NCBI GenBank assembly: GCA_015956445.1
Contig: WIUZ02000007.1
Span: 1,302,001 to 1,366,000, forward strand
Source: Thelephora terrestris
Taxonomy: Eukaryota; Basidiomycota; Agaricomycetes; Thelephorales; Thelephoraceae
DNA: 64,000 nucleotides
Direction of reading: 5' to 3'
Below the pieces are notes generated by a model, which was not told where the DNA came from, searched no databases, and saw nothing but the letters and a program-made list of their open reading frames with translations. Shown here piece by piece: positions 1 through 9,723 of this stretch. Every line of letters begins with the position of its first letter. Positions within the stretch are counted from its first letter, which is position 1. The position numbers and the translations under genes are program-made.

Positions 1-110
1 GGGTGTCCGATACATCGTCCAACACTTCCATGACCTCGAGTAGCCGATACGACAAGAACCGCGGAGGCCACTCTCGGAATGGGTAGTTCACATGTTTGCG
101 AAACCCACCG
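1..110 (-). repeat. Short dispersed repeat, possibly the edge of a coding exon
   Basis: Read on the minus strand this stretch is open and contains the peptides GFRKHV and YRLLEVMEVL. A similar peptide (GFRSRV, then YRLLEVTEGL) is readable on the plus strand at about 24,376-24,465, and the two DNA stretches share an 18-base core that includes CGGCTACTCGAGGT. Protein-level conservation hints at a coding piece, but neither copy has a recognisable partner exon and this one runs off the window. Confidence 0.3.
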
Positions 111-189
111 ATCACGCCCCTTTCTTACGTTCACCAATCCACATGTACAGACTCACAGAGCGCTGGGCAGAGAGCAACACGGGATCGCC

Positions 190-917
190 CCAGGACGCTC
201 CGCGATATTGTTTCGCCTGACCTTGCCAGAACCCCTCCCGGAACAGTCATTCCTGTTCGGACGGCTCTCTTCTAATGTACTTTTCCTTATCACGGACGCT
301 TCTGACGGAATACCAGGGCAATTGCAGTAAACGTTTCCCATGGCCAAAAATCGGACCTGTGCTCTTGATCTGTTCGTTTTTTGTGCTTTGTTCGTGGAGA
401 AACTCCTTGAAGGCCGGGAACGCCCGGGTCACGGATACTGAGGTGTTCCGTACGTATAACAAGCCCTATAACATCGAAGAATAAATGTGAAAGTGAAAAC
501 AAAGCATCACATATAGCATCATGGCTGTACGTGGGCTGGAATCTTTACATGAATGGTTCCTCCAGAGGTTTATAAATGCATACTGACGTATCAGTAATCG
601 AGGATACAAACGAACGAAAATTAATGCTCGGAACATAGGGACCACTTTAAGAAGTTGTGGAATTCGAAGCCTCGCACCACAGCTCCGGTTGCCAGGAGGC
701 GTTGGAGACGTGGTGAAGCCTTACGAGGTACACACTTTCAAAGGGTACTTCGATCGGGCTCCCCTTTTGAACGCCGAGTCAGTTGAGGAGGCATTTTAGT
801 GACCTCGGTATTATCGTACCTCGAGATGTCGCTTGATGATCTTAGCGACGTCGTGTCCCAATTTTTGCCTCGTGATTGGGCCCCGATTTTTCTTGTGGTT
901 CATGGTCGGGATCTAAT
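190..917 (-). repeat. Left arm of an inverted segmental duplication (partner 21,030-21,775)
   Basis: The reverse complement of this stretch lines up base by base with 21,030-21,775. The match covers the last two exons of a TDA-family gene, its stop codon and about 450 bp of downstream DNA. The matching flank includes the string ACCCGGGCGTTCCCGGCCTT. Similarity stops at position 918, where the Plavaka element begins, and fades below about 190. Confidence 0.8.
647..917 (-). pseudogene. 3' exons of the kinase-TDA fusion gene, cut off by the Plavaka element
   Basis: On the minus strand the exon beginning at the acceptor near 915 reads IPTMNHKKNRGPITRQKLGH and continues to HLE before a GT donor. 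After an intron of about 56 bp the last exon reads GSPIEVPFESVYLVRLHHVS, then NASWQPELWCE, and ends at TAA (647-649). These are segments b and c of the TDA domain, nearly identical to the copy ending at 21,290. The matching 5' exons lie 6.4 kb away at 7,294-9,723 on the same strand, so this is the tail of one gene split inside an intron. Both exons are open. The break is the transposon insertion, so the gene could still work if the enlarged intron were spliced, though I think that unlikely. Confidence 0.75.
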
Positions 918-918
918 G
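916..918. repeat. Target-site duplication, left copy (ATG)
   Basis: ATG directly precedes the left terminal repeat, and the same ATG follows the right one at 7,294-7,296. The uninterrupted paralogue near 21,023 has a single CAT/ATG at the matching intron position. Confidence 0.7.
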
Positions 919-927
919 CAGTGTCAT
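919..927 (+). repeat. Left terminal inverted repeat of the Plavaka element
   Basis: CAGTGTCAT; the partner is 7,285-7,293 read on the minus strand as CAGTATCAT, 8 of 9 identical. Confidence 0.7.
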
Positions 928-944
928 CAGTAACAACGCATTGA

Positions 945-1035
945 ACTTATCTTGACTTTTTTTTGTTTCTCGACTTATTTGTACTTTATTTGTACTTTAT
1001 TCACAAGCGAGGAACCAGACTTATTTCGAACTTAT
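945..1035. repeat. Subterminal ACTTAT motif cluster, left end
   Basis: ACTTAT occurs at 945, 973, 1,019 and 1,030, together with a tandem pair of the 11-mer TTGTACTTTAT (979-1,000). The same motif lies near the other end at 7,135-7,140 and, inverted, at 7,187-7,192. Subterminal repeats of this kind are transposase-binding sites in CACTA elements; that role here is inference. Confidence 0.45.
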
Positions 1036-1077
1036 ATATTGTCGCATTGATGGAACGGGTAACGAGAAGGGGATACA

Positions 1078-4000
1078 TCAAAAGGCTATTTCGAACGCGT
1101 GATGATCAATGTGTTTGTTGACATAGAAGGAAGTGAAGAGGTCTAGAACGTTCATGTAATTAAGCTCCCGGTAGACAGGCACATCCGACAAGAACTTCGG
1201 GAGTAGGTGCGCCCCGCGAAAGATGGTGTCAACATGGATAACGCTCATGTGGCGTGCTCCACGACGGGTGGTCTCTGGCCGAGCAACCCAGAGGCCAGTG
1301 CTGTCGTCTGGTTCGTCGCTGGTGAGATACCACTGGACGAGGGCGCAAGGGTAGTTGATGTTGTTGTGCGAAAATCTAAAGAAAAGGTAAACCCGAGCAA
1401 CGAGGAGTGCTTTCATCCCAACAGCCTCGGAGTCACCCATGTCAACAAAGACACAGTCCCGACGTGGTCCGGGGATGTCGCCCCTGGTCCAGCGAGGTGT
1501 GGAGCGGATGACCTCACGGTACATTCCTCCGGGGCCAGACGGATTGCTCGGCGCACGAAATGTCGCTGTGGCGGAATGGTAGACAGACACCTTTGGCTCC
1601 CATAGCATTGGGCATGCTGCGAGGGCCAGTTGGTCGGGGTCAACTGTCGATGCGGGGTTGAGCTGGTAGAAGAGAAAACGGCGGGTGAGATCGAGGAGGT
1701 TGTGTTGACCTATCTTCAGACCGAGCGCGGTGAGTGATCTTGGATATTCCCGTGTTGACGCTGTGAACAATGGTGAGCTTTTGTGAGTTCAGACAGAAGG
1801 CTCTCAACTTACCTTTCCTGGCTACAAGCCGCACCTCGTTCATCAGAGGGCCTGATTCAACCGGTCCGCAGTCGTTGTCTTCGGCGTCGTCAGGAGGTGC
1901 TGCCAAGGGTTGCTGGGAGGTATCGTCGTCTAGGCCTGGAACGTGCTCATCGGTGTCACCGATTGACTCTTCGTTGGTGTTGTCGGGGGCGTCATCGAGG
2001 GCGTTGTCAAGTGCGTCGTTGAGGGTGTCATCAAGGGTGTCATTGAGGCTGTGCATGTACAGCGTGCCAGTATAGTGTAGATCGGGGATGGGGCTTTCGT
2101 CCTCGGAGCTTTCGCTCTCGGTTTCGTTGGCATCAGTGCTAGGGTCCTCATCCATGGGGCTTGCATTGGCAAGGGTGTCCTTGATGGCATGAGCGAGGCA
2201 CGAGTCTGCCAACATTCCACGGGCCGCGAAGTCAGCTTGCGCAGCAGCCAGCTTATCGAGCCTCTCATTAGTCTTGAGCATTTGCGAGAGAGCCATATGC
2301 TTGTTCGACCGACGCCATGGTCGCTTTACCGCAGTGATATGTTTGGATTCCGTGATAGACGAGCAGAGGCCATTCGGAGAACCGAAGTTCTCGATATGGT
2401 CAGCGTAGTGAACCATGGCGTGTTGTCGGGGGAGCGAGAATGCCGAAGGACCGCTTTCACGAACCGTCCCCGAAAAGACTTGGCGTGCCTCGTGAAACTC
2501 TTGTAATGCGGCTTTGAGTTGAGAGAGAGAATCATCAGAGATGACGTTGCGGCGCGCGATGTAACAGAACTCCAAAAATGCGGCGATCGTCTTGACAACC
2601 TGGGCAGGAACGAAGGCTTGGATCGCATTCATGTACACCTGTCGGATCTTGCATGTCAGACGTGACTCGGGAGTGAAACACTTATTTCAGGCACCTTCAT
2701 CAGAGCCTTTGAATCGTCGCCCGTCCACTGGCTGAAATTACGGCCTTGTTTGAACCTTCGGAGTCCGGGATAAGGGGGTGCGAGTGCAATCCTATGTTGT
2801 GGTGGTGAGGCTAAGAGGAGATGGTGATCAATGTAAAAAATACTGACCGCCGGTCAATCTCATCAATCGCACGTGCTCCACCCGCGATCCCGTGTAAGTG
2901 CTCGAGATACTTGCAAACCCAGTCCACCAGGTGGTCCTTGTATACCCCCTTGATGACTTGATGCAAAAGGTCAGGAGAGATGAGTTCATAAATGTCCGCC
3001 CTCGGAAAGTATGATGTGTATGGCTTGAATTCTTTAGCACCAGCACATTAGATGCTTCGAAATTACCTACCGTAGCACCAGGCGCAATGCCGTACACCTT
3101 CCGTAAGGTTTCATCATCATGCGATCCAACCAGAACATCGGTATGGGCTGCAGATCGGTGGCGACAGGGGGTGTCGAGAGAGTCCGGGTGACCGAAGCAT
3201 CTTGGACGAGACAAACGTAAGAGGACGTCCAAGATAAGGGAGCGGTGATAGACTCGACCTACGTTGGGCACCAGCCATAGATGAGCCAGGTGAGATAGAT
3301 CTGTTCCGGATAGTCAGATATGTGTGGTCCCAGGCCGTAAATTGCGCGGCGAAAGTATCCATCGGCACATAGTACGATATCGAAGGTCGTCATGAACGGC
3401 TTCAATGTGAGAAGGATAGTAGCTACCGATCTATGCATCAAGTCCCTTTTGAAGTTCCGGAACTCCTCGGTATTGGTATCTTTTCTCGCTCCTGTCGCGC
3501 GGAATTCAGCCACTATCGAGGGAGGGTAGAAATCAAGATTTAAAACAAACCTTTCGGTATTGGCAGGAATCCAAGTAAAACAAGCGCACCCCTGTGCGCA
3601 CGTCGGATGTGGTTTTGAATGTTTCCGATTGAAATGTATACCGGGTGGAAGTCGTTCTGGCCGGTAGCAACCGAGACAGTTGTTTTGTCGGACCCTAAGA
3701 TAACCGGGACAAACATGGAGCCGTGCGTTGAAGGGTCCCGAGCGATGGCATCCTAAATAACAAGATTTGTAAGCGGTTGACAAGGCGGCATGAGTGGTTG
3801 CGGACCGATTGACGCCATGCCCAATTTCCAGACATCAAATTGCAGTACTGTCGCTTATCTTCGCTGAATTCCTGGTACGCCATGTAGTCGATGTGGCCGT
3901 CGAAGTCCGCAGTGGCCAATATGTTCTTGATCACTTGGCGAGGGTCTCGAAACCATACCTCGTGCACCGTGGTCTTCCACTCTGGAGGCCGAGTTGTCCG

Positions 4001-4508
4001 AGGGACGGGGCCGTTGTACTTGAGCTGGGCGCTCTGCCACCGAACATCGCCAACCTCGATGGAATCAATCTGGTGGTGGAGGTCTCGGTGGTTGGCGAAG
4101 GGTGGAGTGTCGTTGTGGGGAACGAGTGTTGCGGCCCATAGCTCGAGAAGGTGATTGATTTTTCTCTGCGAAAGTTCGGCATCAGAAAACATGAATCCGG
4201 CAAGTTCGAAGCCAGCGCGGGACGAAAAAGGGGACCAATCGTTGTCGGTCTTGGCAGTTGGGACCTCTGGTGGGGTGTTTGGTGGAACAGGTGTTCCATA
4301 CCTGTTGCAGCGCCGTCCTGTGAAGAATAAGGAAAGCGTAATGAAAATAGAGACTATACGTACCATTCAGCATGGGGTGATAGTTCCTCCGTAGCTCGGT
4401 GACAGGGACGCTGAGTCCAGGGTCGTTTCGGTGGATGGAATTTTGATGTCGCCGCAGGCCGCTGAGAGTTTTGCAGATCTTGGCGCAATCGGGACACACG
4501 AGTGACAT
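1078..4508 (-). CDS. Plavaka transposase, multi-exon, apparently complete
   Basis: This is the transposase expected to cut and join the surrounding element. The start at 4,508 opens with a C2H2-like zinc finger (CPDCAKICKTLSGLRRHQNS, then IH). Family landmarks follow in order: NWAWRQ; SMFVPVILGSDKTTVSVATG; IYGLGPHISDYPEQIYLTWL, then GWCP; PRADIYELISPDLLHQVIKG; FSQWTGDDSKALMKVY; SSITESKHITAVKRPWRRSN; an acidic Asp-rich insert; a beta-rich tail ending DHHAFEIAF. I place eight GT-AG introns: 4,318-4,363; 3,753-3,805; about 39 bp near 3,535; 3,201-3,262; about 35 bp near 3,050; and three more near 2,800, 2,650 and 1,780. With these every junction keeps the frame, giving a protein of about 1,000 residues. 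The known family is large and basidiomycete-rich. I see no break. Confidence 0.88.
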
Positions 4509-4993
4509 CCCTGAAGAGGGGATGACGGGACTGAGAAGATGCTGGGGAGGTGGAGGGAGCTTCCAGAGCCAGGTTGTGAGTTATTGGCGTTGAACAGGAT
4601 GGGGAGGAGACACGTAGCGAGCTGAGCAGTGAGCGCCGGAAATCACCCGCGCGGCCTCAAATTCGCCCACGACTTGCCCACGACTCAACCTCGTGCCAGA
4701 AGACCTCACGCCCCATGGTCCACTTCCACTTCACCGAGTCTCCCTCGCTGCTTCAACGTTGCCGGATCTACGACCTCGCATGCCCAGACAACTCTGCACC
4801 TGCACACCTCATGCCCAAAGGCATTTTCCTCCAAAATCTGCACTCCATTGCAACAGCGACATCCGCCGAAATGGAGCACGCTGCGTTGCACCAGTTGGAT
4901 AAATACGGCTCAAGATTTCCCTCATTTCCCCAGCAACCTCTCATTCATAATATATTTATCACTCTCCCAATCTCAGCCACTCCCCCAGCATCC
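4509..4993. promoter_or_regulatory. Divergent promoter region inside the Plavaka element
   Basis: The 485 bp between the two start codons must hold both promoters. On the plus strand ATAAATAC (about 4,900) and TATAATATA-like sequence near 4,950 are the only TATA-like boxes, 45-95 bp before the accessory gene's ATG. A plus-strand open frame also runs through from an in-frame ATG at 4,715, so the accessory protein could start there instead. Confidence 0.5.
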
Positions 4994-6891
4994 ATGGTCA
5001 CTCGCACAAAGAACAAGTCTGCCCGCCCTGGGATCCCCGACATGACGCCATCACAGCTCGCTTCGGCTGGCCTTCTTCCCGCCCAAACCCCTCGTCGTCC
5101 ACCCAACAAGCCCAAGGCTGGCAAGAAGCTATCAATAAAGGACCAGCAAATCGCGGATTTGCAGGAGGAGCTTCGTGTTGCTCACGACACAATCGTAAGT
5201 TCGCCCCTTTCTATTGATCCATATCACGCTTAACTTACTTTCAACTATCTTCTAGGGTCATTCCCACGACGCAGAAGGCGACACTGACCCTGGAACCGAC
5301 GTTGACGAAGCCGTCGCCATTGGCACAAAGCGCAAGACCTCAGGATCTATTCGCTCAGCTCATAAGTAAGTTAGACCTTTTGTCATGCTTTGCCTTCGGG
5401 CTGATCACCCAGCACCAGATTAAAGCGATCACGAGCAATGGACCCTTTTGAGTCATCATCAATGGCACATCCTGGTGCCACGGGGCTCGCCGAAGACTGG
5501 CGAACGAGGATAGCATCACCGTTCCCACCGCTGTTCCCGCCGCCGTTCACACCGCCGTTCTCGTCATCGTTCACGTCATCGTTCGGCACTCCCTCCCCCA
5601 TGTCGTTCGATTTCTCGACCCTAGACTACAACGCGTTTCCACAGTCTTCCATCGGACCGATGTCGATGACCCCCATATCAACTGCGAGCAACTTGAGCGT
5701 AAGTCACATAAATTTCCAACTTCTACCGATGTACTGAAACCCCGTGATCTAGTTCGAGGGGACTCCAACCCTCACGTTTCTACTCCCGAGAACTGTCGGG
5801 AAAGATCGGGTTTACCCGGGGATCAAGGACCTCCCAGAGCACATCCGTGTGAACTTCCGTAACGAGTTCATTCGGTTTGTCTTCAAGTATATCGCAAATT
5901 CAACATCACCTTGGACCAATCCAGACGTCGAGGCACTTCAAGCCATATATCAGATTGTTTACCCTTTGTTCCCTGCAACGATTCGGCACAACGACGCCGT
6001 CTTCCACCCAGTAAGTTATTCTCCCACGTCTATGGCCACATGATCAAAACACTGACATAAATCAAAGACCCTCACGTCCCTCGGTGTCCTCCGCAACCGC
6101 CTGGCTGCCGCTGCAATCATTGCTGTCCAGGAGCACATGCCACTCGTCTTTCGACAGAAACGACTCAAAACGATCGAAACAAGGGCCGCATACATATCAA
6201 AGCTCTTCGAATCAGAGGATGATCACCCGATCATCTGGCGAGAGTATGTTGAAGGCGACATAAAAAACCATGCCGAGGTTGGCGGATACAAGACGGTATG
6301 TCACAAACATATTTCATTTAATCTCTCTGAACGTTGTCCGCAGGTGAGACGTGGCGTCTTCCAGTCCTACCCGATCCTTAAGACGCTTCTGAGCTACTAT
6401 TCCTCATCTGGGGTACTTGAGGCTCTCCCGACTGAAGATCCGGGGCCCGGAAACCGACCGCTGGGCGCCCTAGCCCTCGCGACCACCGCGGTATGTCACA
6501 TCACCAGCTCCCCTAGCAGCCGTTACTGATGCTGATTGTGAGCCAGGTCGACTTCGCGTACAGGATGTACGGTAGCGGTGACTTCATCAAATCTGCACAG
6601 TCGTTCAACGGAGATGATCTTGGCCCCAAGACCCTACAGTATATGGCGTACATCTCTAATGACCTCGGTGAGAGGCACTGGCAGTCGCTCTTCAATGCAC
6701 TTTCCACCTTCTCTCAGATTCTTTCTAAAGAGGAGGCCATAAAGAACCACACACCTGAAGAGCCTCGTGGACGTGTCCCACTCCCTCCCTCTGATCCTCC
6801 CTCCCCCCCCTACGATTGGACACCCCGCACCCGACAACAGGATCGTCAATCTTCTCCTCTCGCTTCACCTTTTGATTATCTCGAAGATTAG
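4994..6891 (+). CDS. Accessory gene of the Plavaka element, unknown function
   Basis: Seven exons join in frame to about 524 residues: 4,994-5,194; 5,256-5,365; 5,413-5,698; 5,753-6,010; 6,068-6,295; 6,344-6,490; 6,547-6,891. The N-terminus is basic (TRTKNKSARPG) with a short helical stretch (IADLQEELRVAHDTI) and an acidic-then-basic linker (DTDPGTD, IGTKRK). A compositionally odd Pro/Phe run (PFPPLFPPPFTPPFSSSFTS) follows. The C-terminal half is globular and helical, with STSPWTNPDVEALQAIYQIV and RRGVFQSYPILKTLLSYYSS, then a Pro-rich tail. I recall similar basidiomycete-only hypothetical proteins but cannot name a function. It lies inside the terminal repeats, head-to-head with the transposase, so a DNA-binding helper like TnpA of plant CACTA elements is a reasonable guess. 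An in-frame ATG at 4,715 is an alternative start. Confidence 0.78.
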
Positions 6892-7134
6892 CACTCTAGT
6901 TGTATGGCCGTTCCAATCTCTCACTAAATAGTCATCATTTGTCTCATGTCTCGTGTTACCGCTTTCTCGGGCCATCGGTCTCGGTCTTTGTTTACCCCCT
7001 CACCACTCTCGATCATTTTCCCTCACCTTCTCACTCACTCGTAATCACAATTACAGAACTCTCCTTCGCTTCGCCTACTCGTAGTCAGCTTTTTAATAAA
7101 AATGTTGCCCATCACTGTCGTTGCTTTAAATGCA

Positions 7135-7193
7135 ACTTATTTTTGAACTTTTCTCTCGCTTTTGAGGGCCGTCGCCCACGACTTTTATAAGTC
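7135..7193. repeat. Subterminal ACTTAT motif cluster, right end
   Basis: ACTTAT at 7,135-7,140 and its reverse complement ATAAGT at 7,187-7,192, mirroring the cluster near the left end. Confidence 0.35.
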
Positions 7194-7284
7194 AAGGACA
7201 TGGCTTCTAGAAGTTATCCCTTTTCCCATATTTTTCGCTTTTTCTAGAAAAAAGGCTGTTAAAGCGACAGAAAAGAAAATTTCC

Positions 7285-7296
7285 ATGATACTGATG
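7285..7296 (-). repeat. Right terminal inverted repeat plus right target-site duplication
   Basis: 7,285-7,293 is ATGATACTG, the inverted partner of the left end. 7,294-7,296 is ATG, the duplicated target. Confidence 0.7.
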
Positions 7297-9723
7297 GTTC
7301 AACACACAATCGGAATGCGGAGAACGTCAGAACAACAGCACCTGTCTTGCCTTTGCGAGACCAGATCGATTTCCCATGAACTGATATAAGGGAAGGACTG
7401 AGCACCAACGTGAGCCGATTCGACAGATGTATGTACCTCGATCCTCAATGACACAGAAGGCCCGACGCCCCCCTCCACGAACATTGTGTCGTCGCGGCCA
7501 TCTAGGTGACTGAAGAGCATATTCATGGCGTCGGTAAGCCTAATCCCCTCATTTCCTTGCACAATAAAATCGACGGGAGGGAGGCACCCCCAGCCTCTCA
7601 GTGTGGTTTTGCAATAGTACTTGGTTTGATACACCGCCTCAAAGTCGGGGCGTCCCAAAGGTTTGGAAGAGTCCGCCTAGAATCCCGTGGTCACCATTCA
7701 CAGACAAGCGACAGTATCTTTTGGGGTGCCTACCGGAATGTATTCCATGGTTATTGGATGCCGAAGCTTTTCCTCCCGGTTGCGTCTTTCTCTGCCTGCA
7801 GCGACCGACACGGTTCGTTGGTTCCCTTCTATTGCAGCTGGATGGGAAAGCGATCCCTCCCCTTCACCGACCTCATGAAGATGCGTGGATATCGCCCGAG
7901 CATGGTCGAAGTACACTTGGGGTTCCGTGACAGGTTCATCGACCCTGGATTGTGCTGGCGGTTGCTGTAGAATGCCCGGGCGAGGGAAGCCGTCGATACA
8001 GCCGGAGCCCTCATCCGTGCCTTCTTGAGTCGGACCACAGAATGCCTATCAACGTATTAGTCATTCCAGGAAAGATGCGCGGGTACACACGTACCTCTGA
8101 AGATGGACCCAGAGGAAAAGAAACTGGGTTTCGGGACTGGCCGAGACCCAATACTCCGGCCTCTATCTCTGGATCCCGGCCAGGAGGGGGGTAAGATGCG
8201 CCGATCGCTTGATCTTCCGATACGTCGACCAGAGTTCCCATGCTTGGGAGACATTGAGAATCTGGAATAGCTGGGGGATACTATAGGAGGATACGGTTGG
8301 TGTATCAGGAATGAATGAAAGGTGGACTCACGCTTATAGGAACGGGGCAACTCTCCTTCGCGAGGTCCATCCCAGGATAGGGTTGCACTGAAAAATTTGA
8401 ATTGGTTTTCAGACACCGCAAAACGTCTTCAACACCCGGACGCTCGTCCGCTCGAGTTTTCCAACATCGTTTCAACATCCCCCACAGATCATCTGCAAAC
8501 CCCACGCCGCGATGAGGATGTACACCTCTCAACACCTTCGCAATGGTCGCTGGTACCTTGTCTGTATGGAAAGGGCGGTTTCCACTGATAGTTTCGTATA
8601 TGACCATTCCGAGAGCATAACAGTCCGAAGACACCGTGGGGCGACTGGTCTCAAATCCATACTGCTCCGGATAGATGAGCTCCGGACTCATCCAACGGGT
8701 TGTACCACCCTGCGCCGGCGGACTTGAGTTCGCCATGTTTGATACAATCGTGAGGAGACCAAAGTCCGCCAGGAGGGCGTTGCCAGTTTGGTCGATCACT
8801 ATGTTAGCCTGCACGGATGACTAAGTAAGATAGGAAAACACCTCTCTACGTTGGTAACGTACCCCCTTTAAATCCCCGTGAATCATCCCCTGCTGATGAA
8901 TGTAGATCAATCCCTTGGCAACGCCTCCAAGCTAGCCATCCGAATGTCAACAAACTGAAAGTGAAGAGGGAGAGTAGGATTTCGAGAGAGACGCGCACCA
9001 GCTTGAGCCGGTTTATATCTGGGTTCGCTTTCACAAACTCGTTGATGTTGCCGTTATTCATCCATTCGGAGACCATGGCAAAACGACCTTTAGACGTGGT
9101 TACTCCTATCAGCGGCAGAACATGGGGGTGCTGGAGGGTCTTCCATATTACGACCTCTTTGCAGAACATCTACACAGGGAGCTGTCAGCACTCATACACG
9201 TGGAAGCAGAGCACGGTAAATCACTCGCAGCGAATAGCTTCTTTATGTCACTCTTTGAGCAGGTCCTTATGACCTTCACAGCAACATCCTTACCGCGATG
9301 TTTTCCCTTGTAAACGTCCGCATACCCACCTGAATATGTCGGGCTGCCGTTTCTGTAGTAGAAAATGGAAACCTCCAAAGATCTTGGAATAAGTTTGTGG
9401 TGGCCGCACGTTTTGTAGAGCTGTCTGAGACAACTCGCACGGGTCCTCAATGGGAGGTCGAACCGACCTAATGTCTGGCTCATCGATTGTGTTGATATAT
9501 ACTCCGCTGGTCACATTGGTGACAATGTAGAACGTACCTCATGTGCTGCATCGATAAATTCTTGCGCGTCGTCCTCGCTGAGGCAACGAATCTTGTCACT
9601 CAAATCGCTACGCTCGAAGATTGCCTCAATCAAGGGCGGGAGTTCATCAGGGGAAAAATCGGATTTGATGAAATGGCCTAAGGCTGGAAGACAAAATTCA
9701 GGAAGGAGTGATGAGTACCTCAT
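7294..9723 (-). pseudogene. 5' part of a TKL-like protein kinase fused to a TDA domain, split by the transposon
   Basis: From the ATG at 9,723 the minus strand reads a helical N-terminus (FIKSDFSPDELPPLIEAIFE), then a kinase domain: glycine loop YSGGYADVYKG, catalytic Lys in DVAVKVI, HPHVLPLIGV, catalytic loop IHGDLKGANIVID (HGD in place of HRD, as in many basidiomycete TKL-like kinases), DFG in LLADFGLLT, RWMSPELIYP and the C-lobe WKTRADERPGVEDVL. The next intron is phase 0 on both sides and joins VPIS to YPPAIPDS. It leads into a Pro-rich linker, a basic stretch (RERRNREEK) and TDA segment a (GNEGIRLTDAMN, then GPSVSLRIE). Homology stops in the following intron at 7,294, where the Plavaka element begins. 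Segments b and c are at 647-917. The lobe-joining intron seems to use a GC donor (GCGAGT), and the frame across one linker intron (near 8,000) is uncertain. Confidence 0.75.

Larger units (their letters stand above)
919..7293. mobile_element. Plavaka-type (CACTA-like) DNA transposon with two genes, 6,375 bp
   Basis: The element starts CAGTGTCAT and ends ATGATACTG, which reversed is CAGTATCAT: nine-base terminal inverted repeats with one mismatch. It is flanked by a 3-bp duplication ATG, as expected for CACTA/EnSpm-like elements. Its ends fall exactly where homology to the intact TDA paralogue at 19.6-21.3 kb stops and resumes, which fixes the borders independently. Inside are a transposase gene on the minus strand and an unrelated gene on the plus strand, sharing a 485-bp divergent promoter. 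Subterminal ACTTAT motifs occur at both ends. Both genes read as complete, so the copy looks recent, but I cannot tell whether it is active. Confidence 0.85.
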
